A DNA stretch of 64,000 nt from Oscillospiraceae bacterium NTUH-002-81 (GCA_032620915.1 CP136052.1:3108001-3172000); one strand, 5' to 3'. Positions 35,791 to 43,836 are shown, counted from the stretch's first letter. Notes: generated by a model not told the origin, from the sequence alone. Made by a program: numbers and translations.

Positions 35791-36723
35791 TTAAAGATCC
35801 AGAAGCTGTCTTTTCTTCGTCTCAAATTCTTCTCGGGTGATCACACCCTCGTCCAGCAGCTGTTTCCATTTCCGCAGCTCATCTGCCCCGGAAAACGTGC
35901 TGCGGTCTGCCTGCTGCGTTTTCTCCACCGCGCTGCAGATCACCTGCAGCAGAGAAAGGATCTCCTGTGCATCCTGATATGCCTTTTTGTAAGTTCCGCT
36001 GTCCTTTGCCGTCTCCGTGCTGATGAGTGAAATATACACCACCGGAGACACCATGCTGGAAACCGTAATCTTGATGCAGAGATTTGTGCATTTCTGGTGC
36101 GCCCGTTTACCACCGGTGATGCCGCCCACGACAGCGCCCACGCCGCCAAACATAAAACCACCGACAACGGCCCTGCCCAGGCCCCCTTTGACCACACTCG
36201 TTCCATCCTCCAACAGTTCGAAATCCACGATATCCTCATACTGATAAACGGTTCCCTTTTCCAGCGGTGCAAAAATGCCTTTGCCGACCACCCACTGTCT
36301 CGTATCTTCATTGATGCCGAAATAAGAACCCACTTTTTTCGTCAGCATCAACTTTTCTTTTTTCTCTGCTCCGGTGTCAGACTGGTATGCCCGCTGCGTT
36401 TTCTTTTTTCCTTCGTAAAACCGATATTCCGTCTGGGAGCTTTCCCCTGTTCCTGACATCCCCTCGAGTATGATTTCCGGCCGCTGCCAGCGCTGTTTCA
36501 CCGTGATGCGGACCTCCTCCCGCCGGGTGGTGTCGATCTTCACCACGTCCGACCTGTTATTATGTGGAAGCGCACAGCTGAAATAAATCACGCCATCCGC
36601 CGCATAACAGATCTCCTCTTTTCCATTCTTTACCCGGCACAGCAGCGTATCCCCGTCATAACAGTTCATGGCCAGCGCCGCTCCCATCATGGATTTCTCT
36701 CGCTTAATGATCAGTTTTGCCAA
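35791..36723 (-). CDS. SHOCT-domain protein
   Basis: About 310 residues. The C-terminal 30 residues (DELRKWKQLLDEGVITREEFETKKRQLL) are a SHOCT domain, a short oligomerisation helix pair. The middle has a Gly-rich hydrophobic stretch (GRAVVGGFMFGGVGAVVGGITGG) that could insert in a membrane. The N-terminal part is beta-rich (DVVKIDTTRREEVRITVKQRW). The start is best placed at the TTG of 36723 with AGGGGGG six bases in front; the frame upstream to 36816 has no such site and covers a duplicated stretch. Role unknown; such proteins may be stress or scaffold factors. Confidence 0.7.
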   Translation of the reverse strand: MAKLIIKREKSMMGAALAMNCYDGDTLLCRVKNGKEEICYAADGVIYFSCALPHNNRSDVVKIDTTRREEVRITVKQRWQRPEIILEGMSGTGESSQTEYRFYEGKKKTQRAYQSDTGAEKKEKLMLTKKVGSYFGINEDTRQWVVGKGIFAPLEKGTVYQYEDIVDFELLEDGTSVVKGGLGRAVVGGFMFGGVGAVVGGITGGKRAHQKCTNLCIKITVSSMVSPVVYISLISTETAKDSGTYKKAYQDAQEILSLLQVICSAVEKTQQADRSTFSGADELRKWKQLLDEGVITREEFETKKRQLLDL

Positions 36724-36840
36724 ACCAATCCCCCCTATGTCACAGCATTTTCGATCTCTGCCAGAAATTTTTTTGTTCAAAAGCATTGCAAAAGTTACCT
36801 GCTGTAAGCATAACAAACCGTTCCTGTGAAATCAATACAT

Positions 36841-37206
36841 TTATCCATCTTTACTGTTTCCGGTCTTTCTGTTCCTCTCTTTCTGTTCCTCCCGGCACAG
36901 ATATACCCATGCGATCGAAAAGAATTCGCTGACTGTCGGGCGCTCCCGCAGCGGATACCCTGCCATCTCATTCAGGAAATCCTGGTTGCCTCTCTCCCAG
37001 CAGCTGATCACACACGTCCGGATCGCCCGCTCCACGCTGGGCCATCTTGCCTTATACGCTTTGCCAATGTCCGGATACAACCGCTTCGTCACGCATTGCA
37101 GATAATCCGAATTCTCCCGGATCAGCTCAAATCCTTTCAACAAATACTGATACCCGCTCAGATTCGGCCATATTCCCAGCTTCTTCAATAATTCTTTCTC
37201 TGTCAT
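36841..37206 (-). CDS. Orphan Spo0A C-terminal-domain-like DNA-binding protein, copy 1
   Basis: A 121-residue protein with the fold signature of the Spo0A effector domain: LLKKLGIWPNLSGYQYLLKGFELI, VTKRLYPDIGKAYKA, WPSVERAIRTCVISCWERGN, LNEMAGYPLRERPTVSEFFS. In Spo0A this domain reads 0A boxes; here the receiver domain is absent. It may therefore bind DNA constitutively. A strong ribosome binding site (AGAGGGGG) precedes the ATG at 37206. A second nearly identical gene lies 550 bases upstream and a truncated third at 43581-43718. The three share about 100 bases of upstream sequence. Confidence 0.82.
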   Translation of the reverse strand: MTEKELLKKLGIWPNLSGYQYLLKGFELIRENSDYLQCVTKRLYPDIGKAYKARWPSVERAIRTCVISCWERGNQDFLNEMAGYPLRERPTVSEFFSIAWVYLCREEQKERNRKTGNSKDG

Positions 37207-37369
37207 AAACAAAATCCCCCTCTCTTTCTATCTATAGAGAAAACGATCTTGTTCAAGATTTTTTTTCACTTTTTCAACAATCTTTACACTTTCTTAACAT
37301 TTTTCGTCTCAACGTTCTAAAAAATAAAATTACACGGTAAGTTTCACTCACATGATAAAACAACAAAAA

Positions 37370-37410
37370 GGACCGCTCCAGTCCTGTGAAAACTATTAGC
37401 GGTCGTTTTT
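37370..37410 (-). terminator. Terminator behind the AbrB-like gene
   Basis: GACCGCT and AGCGGTC pair perfectly around a 20-base loop on the minus strand and are followed by TTTTTGTTGTTTT. It separates the AbrB-like gene from Spo0A-like copy 1. Confidence 0.7.
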
Positions 37411-37451
37411 TGTTTGTACTTTCCAGGACTTTAAAGAGTCTCCCCTCTCTG

Positions 37452-37634
37452 TCAGAAATCTTCATTCGAAAGCATTGCAAAAGTTTCCAGAAAGCTGGCC
37501 CATTTACTGTCCTTCGGCGCCAATACAACAAGCTCATCCACCTTGCCGATCACAACCTCTTCACCCTTAAAACGACATGCTTCCGGAAGCCGAACTGCCT
37601 GTCCCTGTTCGTCCTCAAATAATTCCGTTGTCAT
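37452..37634 (-). CDS. VapB/AbrB-type antitoxin without a toxin
   Basis: A 60-residue protein (start MTTELFEDEQGQAVRLPE) with the swapped-hairpin pattern of AbrB/MazE/VapB DNA-binding domains: QAVRLPEACRFKGEEVVIGKVDELVVLAP, then a Trp-containing C-terminal tail. VapB proteins normally precede a PIN-domain vapC toxin gene; here a terminator follows at once and no toxin is present. The start at 37634 fits a GGAGG 11 bases upstream. It is sandwiched between the two Spo0A-like copies, probably brought in or left behind by the duplication. Confidence 0.65.
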   Translation of the reverse strand: MTTELFEDEQGQAVRLPEACRFKGEEVVIGKVDELVVLAPKDSKWASFLETFAMLSNEDF

Positions 37635-37752
37635 ACAGTCATACACCTCCACATAAGCAATCCGCAATCTGTGCGCGGCTGCACTCTGCTGTAAGCATAA
37701 CAAACTGTTCCCACGAAATCAATACATTTATCGACCTTCTTCAACAGATATT

Positions 37753-38091
37753 TTATTCCTCTTCCTCCAGTCCCTCCCGGCACAGATACATCCACGTGAT
37801 TGAAAAGAATTCACTGACTGTCGGGCGCTCCCGCAGCGGGTACCCCGCCATCTCATTCAGAAAATCCCGGTTGCCTCTCTCCCAGCAGCTAATCACGCAC
37901 GTCCGAATCGCCCGCTCCACGCTGGGCCACTTTGCCTTATATACTTTTCCTATGTCCGGATACAACCGCTTCGTCACGCATTGCAGATAATCTGAATTCT
38001 CCCGGATCAACTCAAATCCTTTCAGCAAATACTGATACCCATTCAGATTCGGCCATATCCCCAGCTTCTTTAATAATTCTTTCTCCGTCAT
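37753..38091 (-). CDS. Orphan Spo0A C-terminal-domain-like DNA-binding protein, copy 2
   Basis: A 112-residue protein that differs from copy 1 at only a few residues (for example GKVYKAKWPSVERAIR instead of GKAYKARWPSVERAIR) and has a different acidic tail (GLEEEE). All positions of the helix-turn-helix and the RERPTVSEFFS region are kept. Upstream sequence (38092-38200) is also almost the same as before copy 1, including a TTCAACA box on the plus strand. It seems functional and recent as a duplicate. Confidence 0.82.
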   Translation of the reverse strand: MTEKELLKKLGIWPNLNGYQYLLKGFELIRENSDYLQCVTKRLYPDIGKVYKAKWPSVERAIRTCVISCWERGNRDFLNEMAGYPLRERPTVSEFFSITWMYLCREGLEEEE

Positions 38092-38285
38092 AAACAAAAT
38101 CACCCTCTCTTTCTATATCTATAGAGAAAACGATCTTGTTCATGATTTTTTTCACTTTTTCAACAATCTTTACGCTTTCTTAACATTTTTCATCTCGGCT
38201 TATATTTATTTTTCTTATTTTTTCTACGCTATATCCATTCTGTATTCCCAAGCAACCTGGCACAAGGCGAACGTCATGAAGTTAC

Positions 38286-38597
38286 TTAATCCTTCTGAAG
38301 CAAATCCACAACTTCCCGTATCTTCGCCTCACTTTCCTCCAACGCATCCGCAATCTGCGCGATTGTTTGCCCCTTTTTCAGCTTTTTCTCCACCTGTTCC
38401 AGTAATTTCTTTTCGGCACCCTGTTGCACGCCTTGCTGTAGTCCTTGTTGCAGCCCTTGCTCTATCCCCTTCTCAATGCCAATTTCCAGAATGTTCATCT
38501 TCACAGCCTCCCATTCTTCTGATTCCTTCACTTCTTCTACAATATCATTCAGTTCCACGATCCGTTTGTCTTTTACCGGATCTTCCTCCAATCGCAC
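38286..38597 (-). pseudogene. C-terminal remnant of a Rpn/PD-(D/E)XK-type recombination nuclease
   Basis: The 103-residue frame is the typical tail of such proteins: IEKGIEQGLQQGLQQGVQQG repeats followed by a helix-turn-helix-like end (KLKKGQTIAQIADALEESEAKIREV). The nuclease domain that should precede it is missing, and the frame opens with a GTG without a ribosome binding site. The gene is therefore a remnant. The proteins belong to transposase-like nucleases that spread in multiple copies. Confidence 0.65.
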
Positions 38598-38603
38598 TTA
38601 CTG

Positions 38604-39050
38604 ATAATATCATTGATGATATATTTTTTTGAAGAGAGAAGCTAACTCGCTTCTCCCTCAATCTTCTATTCCGTCACATAATTTCAATTCTATATGCATT
38701 CCTAACGCCGATGCATATTTTTGTAATACGACCAACGTCGGAACTCTATTCCCACTCTCCAGTCTTGCAAGATTCGGCGGCAGTATTCCTGTAATATCTG
38801 ACAAATTCTGCTGCGTCATTCCCTGTCTACGCCTTTCTTCTACCAGCTGCTCTATCATTTCTGACGTTTTTTTCAACGTCTGCTTCTGTATAGCATCTGC
38901 ATATGCAGTCAAGCGTTTCTTTCGAGCTTCCTTTTCCAGTTCATAATCATTTCTGCTTTTTTCTAAATCCCAACTCATATCCAGCCCTCTCACTCACGAT
39001 ATCTCAGTTGCGATTATATCATGGATGATAATTTTCTTCAATCCATATTT
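38604..39050. repeat. 450-bp direct repeat, copy A
   Basis: Matches 41605-42050 with high identity over its full length and in the same direction. It carries an XRE gene and begins with a palindrome (ATATCAT, TG, ATGATAT at 38607-38622). The second copy is cut at its end by the IS3-type element. Confidence 0.85.
38658..38978 (-). CDS. XRE-family regulator in repeat copy A
   Basis: A 106-residue protein: a charged helical N-terminus (WDLEKSRNDYELEKEARKKR), then a helix-turn-helix (RRQGMTQQNLSDITGILPPNLARLESGNRVPTL). This is the shape of HigA-like antitoxins and small repressors. The ATG at 38978 has GAGAGGG six bases in front. The inverted repeat ATATCATGGATGATA at about 39018-39032, just upstream, is a likely own operator. 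No toxin gene is next to it. Confidence 0.8.
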   Translation of the reverse strand: MSWDLEKSRNDYELEKEARKKRLTAYADAIQKQTLKKTSEMIEQLVEERRRQGMTQQNLSDITGILPPNLARLESGNRVPTLVVLQKYASALGMHIELKLCDGIED

Positions 39051-39086
39051 CAATTTTAAGCTTTTCTTAAGAGTGCCTGACCCCTT

Positions 39087-39317
39087 TTATGGACGAAGTC
39101 CTTTTACAAGAGTCTGAAACTCTTGCTCTGTATCCACAAAATGATACGGTGCGTACTCGCCATACGCTGTTGGCCTACTGATTGTTACAAGCTGTACTCC
39201 CTTATATCCAACCGCCTTATTCAATTCCCGCTTTAATTCTACCAGATGCTTTCCATGGGTTGTTTTCAGAGCAAAACAGCCATGTGCATCACGATCTTTC
39301 GCTACCAGATAACACAT
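39087..39317 (-). CDS. Small conserved hypothetical protein
   Basis: A 76-residue protein, start [19 protein letters not shown], with an AAGGAGG ribosome binding site 8 bases before the ATG. It has a compact alpha/beta pattern ([30 protein letters not shown] ... [12 protein letters not shown]). I have seen such small proteins in Lachnospiraceae genomes (DUF6718-like) but no function is known. It overlaps the end of the RelA-like remnant by 29 bases, so both probably came together from one locus. Confidence 0.6.
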   Translation of the reverse strand: MCYLVAKDRDAHGCFALKTTHGKHLVELKRELNKAVGYKGVQLVTISRPTAYGEYAPYHFVDTEQEFQTLVKGLRP

Positions 39318-39558
39318 TATTCAGCACCTCCTTAAATTCATGCTCATTCCGAATCGATCCACTCTCATACTTTTCGCGCATGATTCTCCCTGTCTCTATC
39401 GGATAACTTTTCTTATACAGGTAATCGTGAAGCCAGTTATTCAGCTGTCTGTCAAACAGTGTATTAAACTGGATTTCTATAGGATAATGCTTTCCGCTTT
39501 TTTGATAGTACGCATGAACGCCTCTGTATCCATCATCCGCTGCTTTTCCATTTGACAT
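39289..39558 (-). pseudogene. C-terminal remnant of a RelA/SpoT-type (p)ppGpp synthetase domain protein
   Basis: The frame holds [27 protein letters not shown] and [17 protein letters not shown], typical for the second half of a RelA_SpoT nucleotidyltransferase domain (the GYRGVH strand and the E-Q motif). The first half with the ATP-binding and R-G-R region is absent; instead glmS-derived sequence stands directly upstream in another frame. So the gene is broken and likely inactive. Confidence 0.7.
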
Positions 39559-39565
39559 ATCAGCG

Positions 39566-40344
39566 ATCCTCGATCTCGTAATTGCCATAGTTGGTAAGTC
39601 CCATGAGATACGCACCACGGCTCTTGCACTCAAGCATATTGCTTATGGTCTTCCGTAATTTTCCCCCGGACTTTTGCAAACTGAACAGCCAGACAATACA
39701 TGGCAATCAGCTGCGCACTGTAGGCTTTCGTTGTTGCGACCGAAATTTCCGGCCCCGCAAGTGTGTAAAACACCTTGTCCGCCTCACGGGCAATGCTGCT
39801 GCCCACCACATTCACAATGGCCATCGTTGTCATATGTTTTTCTTTTACCAGATCTTCAAACACATACTGTGCGTTTACCCCGATATAACTTGCTGATCCG
39901 CAGGCAATCACATAAATCTGTTCAAAATTGCGAATCTCATCATCGGAAAAAAATATACCCATGCTTTAACAGTTTTTCTTTCAGCTCCGCATAGTTCTCG
40001 ATGATGCCATTATGTACGCCCACCACTTCCGACTCCACCGGGCCTGATCCTGATCTGCTGCAATTTCCGTACACATGGGGATGGGCATTGATCTGGCTGG
40101 GCTCTCCATGCGTCGCCCAACGCGTATGTCCGATTCCGAAAGTGCCTTTTAACGCATTTCCGCCGTCTGTTTTCTCGACCAAATTTGAGAGACGTCCTTT
40201 TGCTTTCACAACCTGGGCCAGCGCCTCGCCATCTCGCACAGCCAGACCGCCTGAATCATATCCTCTATACTCCCGTTTCGACAGTCCGTCCAACAGGATC
40301 GGCGCCGCCTGCTATTTGCTAGTAAAGCCTACAATTCCACACAT
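39566..40344 (-). pseudogene. glmS: Mosaic glmS pseudogene (glucosamine-6-phosphate synthase)
   Basis: The frame starts MCGIVGFTSK with the catalytic Cys, then an amber codon at position 11, then intact glutaminase sequence ([46 protein letters not shown]). About 200 residues are missing; the next block (YVIACGSASYIGVNAQYVFEDL) is the start of the first SIS domain, joined with a 45-residue gap to IVNVVGSSIAREADK and TLAGPEISVATTKAYSAQL. A last piece ([23 protein letters not shown]) comes from the second SIS domain. So at least four segments remain in order, with deletions between them. This is a gene in advanced decay. Confidence 0.85.
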
Positions 40345-40394
40345 GAAAAAATCACCACTTTCGTAACTTGTTTTGTTTTTTATGATTACTGTAA

Positions 40395-40510
40395 GATTTT
40401 CTTAGGAGTACCTGCCCCTTGTACATTAATCTCTTGACATTACACCGCTGGACTTCTATATTTCGTAACTATCTTAAGACTTTCTTAACGGGGTCAGCCC
40501 CCTTTTATTC
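40395..40510. repeat. GGGGTCAGGCAC-type end motifs
   Basis: Two related motifs (CTTAGGAGTACCTGCCCCTT at 40400-40419 and CTTAACGGGGTCAGCCCCC near 40484-40502) and a third at 39063-39086 (CTTAAGAGTGCCTGACCCC) all join a CTTAA-like sequence to a GGGGTCAGGCAC-like block. Such blocks often mark the ends of IS200/REP-type transposase units in Clostridia. Confidence 0.4.
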
Positions 40511-40564
40511 TGGCTTTGCAACCATTTTTGTATCCTTCAACTGTCAAAAATGGAATCATGCTCT

Positions 40565-40861
40565 TTACATTTTATTTTTTGTTGGCATCGGAACAAATTC
40601 CAATTTTAATTGCATCCCTAATCCCTGTGCAAGTTTTTTCACCATACTCAGGCTGGGATTTCTTGTTCCATTCTCAATCCGGCTTATATCTGCCTGCGTA
40701 ATTCCGGTTTTAGCTGATAAATCTTTCTGTGTCATATTCTGCTGCACTCTTGCATCAATCATTGCCTGGATAATATCATATTCCGGTTGCAGTGCATCAT
40801 ATTCTGCTTTTACATCTGGATTCTGCAATGCTCTTTTTTTATAATCTTTATAGCTACTCAT
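40565..40861 (-). CDS. HigA-like XRE antitoxin
   Basis: A 98-residue protein with an N-terminal charged helix (YKDYKKRALQNPDVKAEYDAL) and a helix-turn-helix (NMTQKDLSAKTGITQADISRIENGTRNPS). The ATG at 40861 has GGAGG seven bases in front. Its gene overlaps the toxin gene by 8 bases and follows it, the reversed order of HigBA systems. It should bind and neutralise the toxin and repress the promoter. Confidence 0.85.
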   Translation of the reverse strand: MSSYKDYKKRALQNPDVKAEYDALQPEYDIIQAMIDARVQQNMTQKDLSAKTGITQADISRIENGTRNPSLSMVKKLAQGLGMQLKLEFVPMPTKNKM

Positions 40862-41204
40862 TGCCATACCTCCGTTCATAATCTGCTTTATATTTCTTTG
40901 CCAGTTCCTTTTCTGCCTTTGGTGTCTTCTGCGATTTTTTTATAAATCCATTTGTCAGCACCGCTTTCTTGCCTACAATAAAGAAATATAACACTCTTGT
41001 AATATCTGATCCCTGTTTGGTAGGAAGCTCAAATATTCCATTCTCCAAGGGTTTTGAATATGGCTCACGAAGCAATGGGCCGTTCATTTCCAGCAAGTCA
41101 ATTGTCCGCAATGTTTTTGCCAGTAACTTAGGCTCCAGGGAATCTAATAGTTCCTGCACAGGGCATCTTCCATCTTCTGTATCATATAAAATGATCTCGT
41201 ACAT
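40854..41204 (-). CDS. RelE/HigB-like toxin
   Basis: A 116-residue protein of the RelE/HigB mRNA-interferase superfamily: YDTEDGRCPVQELLDSL, LEMNGPLLREPYSKPLENGIFELPTKQGSDITRVLYFF, and a basic C-terminus (GFIKKSQKTPKAEKELAKKYK). The conserved RVLYFF strand and FIKKSQKTP loop with Lys residues are the usual active-site elements. It should cleave ribosome-bound mRNA. It is first in a two-gene unit with its antitoxin. Confidence 0.88.
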   Translation of the reverse strand: MYEIILYDTEDGRCPVQELLDSLEPKLLAKTLRTIDLLEMNGPLLREPYSKPLENGIFELPTKQGSDITRVLYFFIVGKKAVLTNGFIKKSQKTPKAEKELAKKYKADYERRYGNE

Positions 41205-41414
41205 TAGTATGCTCCTTCCTCTTTATAATTATAATATGTTGTATTCAACATATTGTCAAGCTGGTTCCGAATACTTTCCTATGTAATATTACGCATGATT
41301 TCTACAATATCTCCACTGTATATTCATCTTCTGAAATCATTCCCTGCTTTCTCTTTCCCCTGATTGTTTCCCACTGATAACGGAACTCATTGATTTTTTT
41401 GTTCAGAAGATTAA

Positions 41415-41577
41415 TCACAACCTCTCCTGTTCTGCTGTTTCGCTCTTTTTCAATATTTCAAGAAACATCTCAAAATCCATTTCATCTTGGAATATTGCCA
41501 GCCTGCGTATTCCTCTCTCCATCAGATGATATGTCGCCCCCGGAAACCAATTTCTTAATTTTCTTGCTATTTTGCTC
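41415..41577 (-). pseudogene. Remnant of a REP-associated (Y1) tyrosine transposase
   Basis: About 50 codons (RKLRNWFPGATYHLMERGIRR, LAIFQDEMDFEMFLEIL) match the N-terminus of Y1 transposases of the IS200/RAYT type, with the His residues of the metal site further on missing. The frame ends with a TGA at 41415. Downstream another broken frame (FRYQWETIRGKRKQGMISEDEY) cannot be assigned. Confidence 0.6.
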
Positions 41578-41604
41578 TTCCTTCTGTTATATTTGTATTT
41601 TTTA

Positions 41605-42050
41605 ATAATATCATTAATGATATCTTCTTCTGAAGAGAAGCCACCTCGCTTCTCCCTCAGTCTTCTATCCCGTCACATAATTTCAATTCTATATGCATTC
41701 CTAACGCCGATGCATATTTTTGTAATACAACCAACGTCGGAACCCTATTCCCACTCTCCAGTCTCGCAAGATTCGGCGGCAGTATTCCTGTAATATCTGA
41801 TAAATTCTGCTGCGTCATTCCCTGCCTACGTCTTTCTTCTACCAGCTGCTCTATCATTTCTGACGTCTTTTTCAACGTCTGCTTCTGTATGGCATCTGCA
41901 TATGCAGTCAAGCGTTTCTTTCGAGCTTCCTTTTCCAGTTCATAATCATTTCTGCTTCTTTCTAAATCCCAACTCATATCCGGCCCTCTCACTCACGATA
42001 TCACTGTTGTGATTATATCCTGGGTGATAATTTGCTTCAATCCATATTTC
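41605..42050. repeat. 450-bp direct repeat, copy B
   Basis: Second copy of 38604-39050, about 3 kb away. It opens with a perfect palindrome (ATATCATTAATGATAT, 41608-41623) and carries the other XRE gene. Its far end is interrupted by the IS element at 42055. Confidence 0.85.
41657..41977 (-). CDS. XRE-family regulator in repeat copy B
   Basis: 106 residues, differing from the copy at 38658 by one residue (RSRN instead of KSRN). Start, ribosome binding site and helix-turn-helix are the same. The upstream inverted repeat is altered (ATATCCTGGGTGATAA instead of ATATCATGGATGATAA), so the two copies may be regulated differently. Confidence 0.8.
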   Translation of the reverse strand: MSWDLERSRNDYELEKEARKKRLTAYADAIQKQTLKKTSEMIEQLVEERRRQGMTQQNLSDITGILPPNLARLESGNRVPTLVVLQKYASALGMHIELKLCDGIED

Positions 42051-42054
42051 ACTT

Positions 42055-43475
42055 GGGCATGCGGACGAAAAGTTGGACTGTGTAATGCCTGACATGTTAT
42101 GAGGTACACACAAGAACAAATATCGACAGCACTTGTATTATTAAAAGCGACAGGATCCCCAGACAAAGTTGTCCAAACCTTAGGGTATCCATCTGCACCA
42201 ATGCTTTATCATTGGCGTAAAAAGTATCTTGAATATTACGATGTTCCAAATCAAAAGCATTGGAGACAAGCTCCAACTGAATTGAAACATGACGTAATTA
42301 AACGTTGCCTTATTAAGGGCGAGCCTGTAAAATTAGTGGCAGAAGAAATCGGATACACACCTTCCTTGATATATAAATGGATTAGGGAGTATCGGGAGAA
42401 GGGATGTTTTCAACCCATGAAAAAAACTACTGCCAACATTAATGTAAATCCAAACGATATCACATCTGCGGAAGATATCAATGAGCTTAAAGCTCAGATG
42501 CTTGATATGCAGATGGAAATAGATATTCTTAAAGAAACAATCAATGTATTAAAAAAAGACCCCGGCATCGATCAGACAGCTCTCTCAAATCGGGAGAAGG
42601 CAGTGATAATCGATGCCCTGAAAAATAAGTATTCACTGCCGGATCTTCTTAAAAAACTAAACCTTGCAAAAAGTAGCTATTATTATCAAGAAAAAACCAT
42701 TTATGCAGAGAATAAATACTCCAATCTTCGCAAAAGAATCATACAACTGTTTCATGAAAATCGTGATATATTTGGTTATCGGAGAATTCATACGCTGCTT
42801 CATCGTGAAGGTATAAAAGTTTCTGAAAAAGTGGTTCGTCGTATTATGAAGCAGGAAAAACTAATTATCAGACGAAAACGCAGACAGAAATATAACTCCT
42901 ATAAAGGTGAAATAACACCTGCGGTGGAGAATGTTATAGCTAGAGATTTCCATGCTACAAAACCGAATCAGAAATGGCTTACTGATATCACAGAGTTTTC
43001 TATCAAAGCAGGAAAAGTATATCTTTCGCCGATAATTGACTGCCTTGATGGTATGCCGGTGAGTTGGACTATAGGCACTTCTCCGAACGCAGAACTTGCC
43101 AACACCATGTTAAGGAATGCTATTGCTACACTTAAACCAAACGAAAAACCTATCGTACATTCTGACAGGGGATGCCATTATCGTTGGCCAGAATGGATAC
43201 AGATAATGGAAGAAGCAAACCTTACACGATCCATGTCCAAGAAAGGTTGTTCTCCTGATAACTCTGCATGTAAGGGCTTCTTTGGTCACCTCAAAGCAGA
43301 AATGTTCTATGGACATGACTGGGATGAATATAGCATTGAAGAATTTATCCAGGAGATAAATGGCTATATGAGTTGGTATTGTAAAGATAGAATTAAATCA
43401 ACACTCGGAGGACTTAGTCCTCTAGATTATAGAAGGAGTATAGGCATAGCGGTCTAAAAAAATGTCCGCATGCCC
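42055..43475. mobile_element. IS3-family insertion sequence
   Basis: A 1421-base element bounded by 12-base inverted repeats GGGCATGCGGAC (42055-42066 and 43464-43475) with a CTT direct repeat on both sides (42052-42054 and 43476-43478), which fits the 3-base target duplication of IS3 elements. One gene fills it. It inserted at the end of direct repeat copy B. Confidence 0.88.
42099..43457 (+). CDS. IS3-family transposase, single frame, catalytic Glu replaced by Lys
   Basis: The 452-residue protein has two N-terminal helix-turn-helix segments (residues 5-60 and 70-100), a leucine-zipper-like helix (INELKAQMLDMQMEIDILKETIN), an HTH_21 domain (ENRDIFGYRRIHTLLHREG) and an rve integrase core: first Asp in WLTDITEF, second Asp in IVHSDRG, third in the segment DNSACKGFFGHLK. 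Relatives read DNSACEGFFG there; here the DDE glutamate codon is AAG. The change can be one G to A base. The element may therefore be unable to move by itself. Fusion of OrfA and OrfB in one frame needs no frameshifting. Confidence 0.9.
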   Translation: MRYTQEQISTALVLLKATGSPDKVVQTLGYPSAPMLYHWRKKYLEYYDVPNQKHWRQAPTELKHDVIKRCLIKGEPVKLVAEEIGYTPSLIYKWIREYREKGCFQPMKKTTANINVNPNDITSAEDINELKAQMLDMQMEIDILKETINVLKKDPGIDQTALSNREKAVIIDALKNKYSLPDLLKKLNLAKSSYYYQEKTIYAENKYSNLRKRIIQLFHENRDIFGYRRIHTLLHREGIKVSEKVVRRIMKQEKLIIRRKRRQKYNSYKGEITPAVENVIARDFHATKPNQKWLTDITEFSIKAGKVYLSPIIDCLDGMPVSWTIGTSPNAELANTMLRNAIATLKPNEKPIVHSDRGCHYRWPEWIQIMEEANLTRSMSKKGCSPDNSACKGFFGHLKAEMFYGHDWDEYSIEEFIQEINGYMSWYCKDRIKSTLGGLSPLDYRRSIGIAV

Positions 43476-43489
43476 CTTTCTCCTTTCAA

Positions 43490-43580
43490 TTCTAAGTTAG
43501 CAACCACCACTTCAGAAATTCCCACACAATACTTTTCCCGATATTTTGGAATGAATACTATATGATATTGGCATTTCTAT
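43490..43580 (-). pseudogene. Fragment of an IS200/IS605 TnpA transposase
   Basis: In one minus frame the sequence reads CQYHIVFIPKYREKYCVGI, the conserved start of IS200-type Y1 transposases, which normally contains the HUH-like YHIVF strand. Only about 30 codons remain. It is joined directly to the broken third Spo0A-like gene. Confidence 0.6.
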
Positions 43581-43718
43581 CGTAAGCGCTTTATATTCTA
43601 GCGTCAAATAAAACAAATCAGGATTCTCCCGGATCAGTTCAACCCCCTTCAGCAAATACTGATATCCGTTGAGATTGGGCCATATCCCCAATTTTTTCAA
43701 TAATTCTTTTTCTGTCAT
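43581..43718 (-). pseudogene. Spo0A-C-like gene, copy 3, truncated
   Basis: The first about 37 residues (MTEKELLKKLGIWPNLNGYQ, YLLKGVELIRENPD) and the 100 bases of upstream sequence match copies 1 and 2. After ENPD the sequence changes into transposase remnant, so the DNA-reading helices are lost. The open frame continues meaninglessly to 43512. Confidence 0.75.
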
Positions 43719-43836
43719 AAACAAAACCACCCTCTCTTTCTATTATCTATAGAGGAAACGATCCTGTTCATGATTTTTTTCACTTTTTCAACAATCTTTA
43801 CACTTTCTTAACACTTTTCACCTCACCGGCGTAGCA

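Larger units (their letters stand above)
36800..38200. repeat. Tandem duplication carrying the Spo0A-like genes
   Basis: The stretch 36800-37310 (gene copy 1, its downstream GTAAGCATAACAAAC motif and its upstream promoter region) corresponds to 37683-38200 (copy 2). The AbrB-like gene and its terminator fill the space between the two units. Confidence 0.7.

Noticed and set aside
37274..37451. VapC-like toxin behind the AbrB-like antitoxin
   Set aside because: No PIN-domain acidic motif; the stretch is occupied by a terminator hairpin.
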